36,455 nucleotides of DNA from Methanosarcinales archaeon (GTDB lineage: Archaea > Halobacteriota > Methanosarcinia > Methanosarcinales > EX4572-44): contig RXIJ01000040.1 in the NCBI GenBank assembly GCA_004212095.1, positions 1 to 36,455 on the forward strand. The letters run 5' to 3'. Of this stretch, positions 33,121 to 36,455 are shown piece by piece. The notes below the pieces were generated by a model, which had not been told where the DNA came from, searched no databases, and was given only the letters and a program-made list of their open reading frames with translations. The position numbers were made by a program, and so were the translations under genes. Each line of letters starts with the position of its first letter. Within the stretch, counting starts at the first letter, position 1.

Positions 33121-33938
33121 TGACTGATGTAAACATTTCCGGTTTGAACGTTGGAGATAAACATCCTGTCAGGATTATGGGTGTAATCAACCTCAGTGTA
33201 GAATCCTTTTACAAGCAATCAGTTGTTAAACCCGATCTTCTTATTCAAACGGTTCAGCAGATGATACAGGATGGTGCTGAAATAATAGATATCGGGGGAA
33301 GGTCCACATGGCCACCTGCTCCACAGATCACTGTATCAAGTGAATATCGTCGAGTCATCCCGGCAATTGAAAAAATACGAGAAGTAACGGAAATTCCAGT
33401 ATCCATTGATACCATGTACTCACAGATTGCAAGAGATGCACTTAATCTTGGTGCAGATCTGATAAACGACGTGAGCGGCTTTACCGGTGACAGTAATATG
33501 AGCCGGGTTACAGCAGAATATGATTGCCCGGTCATGCTAATGGCAAGCAGAAACAAGCCAGGAGACGTGGTCGGTGTTGCTGACACTCTTGACGCACTCT
33601 CAAAGATTATCCGGAATGCAGAAGAAAATGGAGTCGGGAGCGATCGCATCATCCTTGATCCGGCAATCGGACGCTGGTGTGAGATGCGAACCACCGAACA
33701 TGATCTTGAAATTATCAAGAATTTTAAACGCTTCACGGTCTTTCAAAAGCCTTTGCTTGCTGCACTCTCAAGGAAATCTTTCGTAGGTGATGTGCTTGGA
33801 AAAGCACCGGGGGAACGCCTATATGGAAGCATTGCCGCAACTGCAATTGCGGTATGCGCGGGAGCTAATGTCATCAGAACGCATGATGTGGCAGCAACGG
33901 TTGATGCTGTACGCATGGCAGAGAAATTATGCAAGTAA
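33120..33938 (+). CDS. folP: Dihydropteroate synthase family protein
   Basis: VRIMGVINLSVESFYK, DIGGRST, SIDTMYSQIARDALNLGADLINDVSGF, LAALSRKSFVGDVLG; ATG overlaps the iscB stop. Confidence 0.92.
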   Translation: MTDVNISGLNVGDKHPVRIMGVINLSVESFYKQSVVKPDLLIQTVQQMIQDGAEIIDIGGRSTWPPAPQITVSSEYRRVIPAIEKIREVTEIPVSIDTMYSQIARDALNLGADLINDVSGFTGDSNMSRVTAEYDCPVMLMASRNKPGDVVGVADTLDALSKIIRNAEENGVGSDRIILDPAIGRWCEMRTTEHDLEIIKNFKRFTVFQKPLLAALSRKSFVGDVLGKAPGERLYGSIAATAIAVCAGANVIRTHDVAATVDAVRMAEKLCK

Positions 33939-34090
33939 GTAATTATCCTGCCTTCAGAAATGTAAGCAGTATCCACACGTGTTCGGTTAAAAATGACAGA
34001 GACCATGCGAAATATCTGGTCAGTCGTAACAAAGATATTTAAGTTATCTCAAATAACATGGGATATAAGATCAATAGAAGCATGTAATAT

Positions 34091-34252
34091 ATGAACACAA
34101 AAATATTAACAGTAATTTTACTGGTAGCATTTACCATACCTTTGGCGTCTGCAGACTGGTCCCAGTTCCACCATGACCCAGAGCGCACAGGAAACGCGAG
34201 CAGGGGAGAAGGCAGTGTAAGCGTCCAGGTCTTTAGCGTATCTCGAATTTGA
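34091..34252 (+). pseudogene. Truncated secreted PQQ-repeat-like beta-propeller protein, N-terminal stub
   Basis: MNTKILTVILLVAFTIPLASADWSQFHHDPERTGNASRGEG...*: signal peptide plus the WSQFHHDPERTG start, then stop. Confidence 0.6.
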
Positions 34253-34700
34253 CGCCTATCTTAAACAATCTTTTCGTGGGTAGTTCAATCAGTGGGCATC
34301 CGGTTTGTACCTTTATCTCATGAATGATCCGATTAAGTTCCGCTCTGTTTGCTGCCGATATGGTAAACCAGATGTTGTAGTTCCCGCCCCGAAGATAGTT
34401 GTGTGAGACTTCCTCGTATTCGCTGATGATGTTTGCTACCTCACTAATTTTATCCTTTTCTGCTTTAACTGCGGCAAGAGTGCTTACACCCCCCGCATTT
34501 CTAGTGTTGATGATTGGTCCGATGCGTCTTATTACCCCCTCGGTAATTAGCCTTTCAATGCGCATCATAATCTCCTTTTCCGGGGTTCCAAGTTCTTCCC
34601 CTAATTTTTTGAAAGGTTGTTTTGCCAAAGGAAAGTCAAGCTGGATGAGATTTAACAGTTTTTTGTCCACCTCATCAAGAGCTACGAATTTACTTATCAT
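34233..34700 (-). CDS. Siroheme decarboxylase subunit (AhbA/AhbB, Lrp/AsnC-like)
   Basis: LDEVDKKLLNLIQLDFPLAKQPFKKLGEELG...RIGPIINTRNAGG...SHNYLRGGNYNIWFTI. Confidence 0.9.
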   Translation of the reverse strand: MISKFVALDEVDKKLLNLIQLDFPLAKQPFKKLGEELGTPEKEIMMRIERLITEGVIRRIGPIINTRNAGGVSTLAAVKAEKDKISEVANIISEYEEVSHNYLRGGNYNIWFTISAANRAELNRIIHEIKVQTGCPLIELPTKRLFKIGVKFEIR

Positions 34701-35757
34701 TGGAACTCAACTTTTTAGGTATGTATGTGCAATACGGCTCTTCTGCAAGGTAGTCTCCGGTTTCAGCAAAAGCTCGTGCACGACAACCACTACATACCCT
34801 GCGATATTCACAGATGCCGCATTTGCCTTTAAGTTTGTTCACATCCCTTAAATCATTAAATATCTTCGACTGCTCCCATATTTTTTTGAATGACATTTCC
34901 CTGATGTTTCCAGCAATTACCGGAAGGAAACCACAGGGGCATACCTCGCCAGTGTGAGATACAAAGCAAAAACCAGTCCCACCAAGGCAGCCCTTAGTTA
35001 CAGCTTCAAAACCATGTGTCTGTACTGTGATTTTTATGCCATCCTCTTTTGCCCGCTTTCGCATAATTCTGAAATAATGTGGTGCACAGGTTGCTTTTAC
35101 CTGCATTTGACTGTTACTTAGATAGTTAACATCATACACCCAGTTAAGCACGTGTTCGTACTCATCCGGAGGAATTTCATCACCTTCAATCGCGTTGCCT
35201 CGTCCGGTTGGAACCAGCATAAATACATGCAGTGCTTTTGCCCCAATACTTAGGGCAAAATCATAGATCTTTGTAACTTCTTTGATATTATGCCTGGTAA
35301 TCGTTGTATTAACCTGAAACTCGATACCTGCTTTCTTTAGTTCATCAATACCATGTAGCGATGCTTCGAAGCTTCCGGGCATACCTCGGAATCTATCATG
35401 TATTTCCGCAGAAGACCCGTCAATACTCACACTCACGCGCTTGATACCTGCCTCTCGCATTTTGCGTGCAACCTCCTTTGTAACCAGCGTTCCGTTGGTG
35501 GCAAGCACTACGCGAAGTCCTTTATCTGTCCCGTATCGTGCAATTTCAAATACATCTTCCCGTACAAGCGGTTCGCCACCTGTTAGAATCAGAATTGGCT
35601 TGCCGTAGTCTACAAGTTCATCGATGAAATGCTTTGCTTCTCCAAGGGAAAGCTCATCAGTGTCTGGCTTTTCAGTGGCACTTCCCCGACAATGAATACA
35701 CCTGAGATTGCAGGCACAGGTAAGTTCCCATGCAATAAGTCGTGGTGGTTTAATCAA
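34690..35757 (-). CDS. Radical SAM/SPASM heme-biosynthesis enzyme (AhbD-like; AhbC not excluded)
   Basis: WELTCACNLRCIHC radical-SAM motif, GGEPLVRED, SPASM cysteines CPCGFLP...CGICEYRRVCSGCRARA; overlaps the AhbA/B gene. Confidence 0.88.
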   Translation of the reverse strand: MIKPPRLIAWELTCACNLRCIHCRGSATEKPDTDELSLGEAKHFIDELVDYGKPILILTGGEPLVREDVFEIARYGTDKGLRVVLATNGTLVTKEVARKMREAGIKRVSVSIDGSSAEIHDRFRGMPGSFEASLHGIDELKKAGIEFQVNTTITRHNIKEVTKIYDFALSIGAKALHVFMLVPTGRGNAIEGDEIPPDEYEHVLNWVYDVNYLSNSQMQVKATCAPHYFRIMRKRAKEDGIKITVQTHGFEAVTKGCLGGTGFCFVSHTGEVCPCGFLPVIAGNIREMSFKKIWEQSKIFNDLRDVNKLKGKCGICEYRRVCSGCRARAFAETGDYLAEEPYCTYIPKKLSSNDK

Positions 35758-35801
35758 ATATGAACACCAGAGGTAGTATTATGCAGAGATTGTATTAAAT
35801 C

Positions 35802-36440
35802 TTACCTAAAACATTTAGTACTGAAGTATTTTAACAATCGCTCTTTTTTAATGTCCACTAACTTTTGCCTGATCACATGTTGCAGTGGTCGAATCTCTTT
35901 TTTTTTGGCACTTACCGGAAGAATTGTACCAAGCCACTGCTCCCACGGCGGAAGCATATTAAACTGCTCACCAACCGCATCCAGCAACTCGTCACGGTTC
36001 TCCCTTATTTTATCGATTTTATTTACTAGCAACTTTGTATCGATTGCAAGATCAGAGAGAAAATCATACATCTCAAGGTCAACTGGAATTTCTCCCTGGT
36101 TTAACCACCGATCAACTATATCAAGAAAAGACTTTGCATCCACTACCACAAAACCAAGCATAATACGGTCAGCATGATCCTCGATATAATGAACTATTTC
36201 ATCCTTTACCGCATTAATATATTTCTCTTCAACCCCACTAATAAAACCAAAACCTGGCATATCTGTGATAATCAAATCATCAAGCTCAAGGTTAAGCGGC
36301 TTTCGCGTGAGACCGGGCTTGCGTCCGGTCGGTACACTTCGCCCGGTTAAACACCTGATAAGACTGGATTTGCCAACGTTTGAGCGGCCAACGAATATGA
36401 TTTCAAGATTTGAATTGTTTTTTGTTTTAGGGGATTTCAT
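35802..36440 (-). CDS. engB: GTP-binding protein EngB
   Basis: GRSNVGKSSLIRCLTG, PGLTRKPL, DMPGFGF, NKIDK. Confidence 0.95.
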   Translation of the reverse strand: MKSPKTKNNSNLEIIFVGRSNVGKSSLIRCLTGRSVPTGRKPGLTRKPLNLELDDLIITDMPGFGFISGVEEKYINAVKDEIVHYIEDHADRIMLGFVVVDAKSFLDIVDRWLNQGEIPVDLEMYDFLSDLAIDTKLLVNKIDKIRENRDELLDAVGEQFNMLPPWEQWLGTILPVSAKKKEIRPLQHVIRQKLVDIKKERLLKYFSTKCFR

Positions 36441-36455
36441 GGTTATTTTCCATCC

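Overview
Archaeal chromosomal window, probably a methanogen/ANME-related euryarchaeon (lineage is inferred). It contains a complete 16S - tRNA-Ala(TGC) - 23S - 5S operon whose 16S flanks form a near-textbook bulge-helix-bulge processing stem. Around it are mostly housekeeping genes: LSm, argG, coaBC, pantoate kinase, RNase Z, the archaeosine radical-SAM enzyme RaSEA, glyA-folD-folP, Ahb heme biosynthesis and engB. There is a feoA-feoA-feoB(G)-feoB(membrane) operon with FeoB split over two genes, a secreted dockerin-bearing subtilase, a GGR-ferredoxin pair and a GH15 glucoamylase. The most interesting accessory item is a solo IscB (OMEGA nuclease) gene packed between folD and folP. The predicted N-terminal ~60 codons of this ORF look like an omega/HEARO RNA, with several perfect stems, rather than protein. 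Other notable signals: a modular family of intergenic hairpin repeats including one covarying C-GAA-G triloop hairpin; a 30-bp perfect palindrome; two MITE-like inverted-repeat elements; a tRNA-Ala(GGC) with C33 instead of U33; and several decayed genes (membrane/helical-repeat protein, STAS-like protein, transposase stub, PQQ-repeat stub). Everything was read by eye; no database search or folding program was run.
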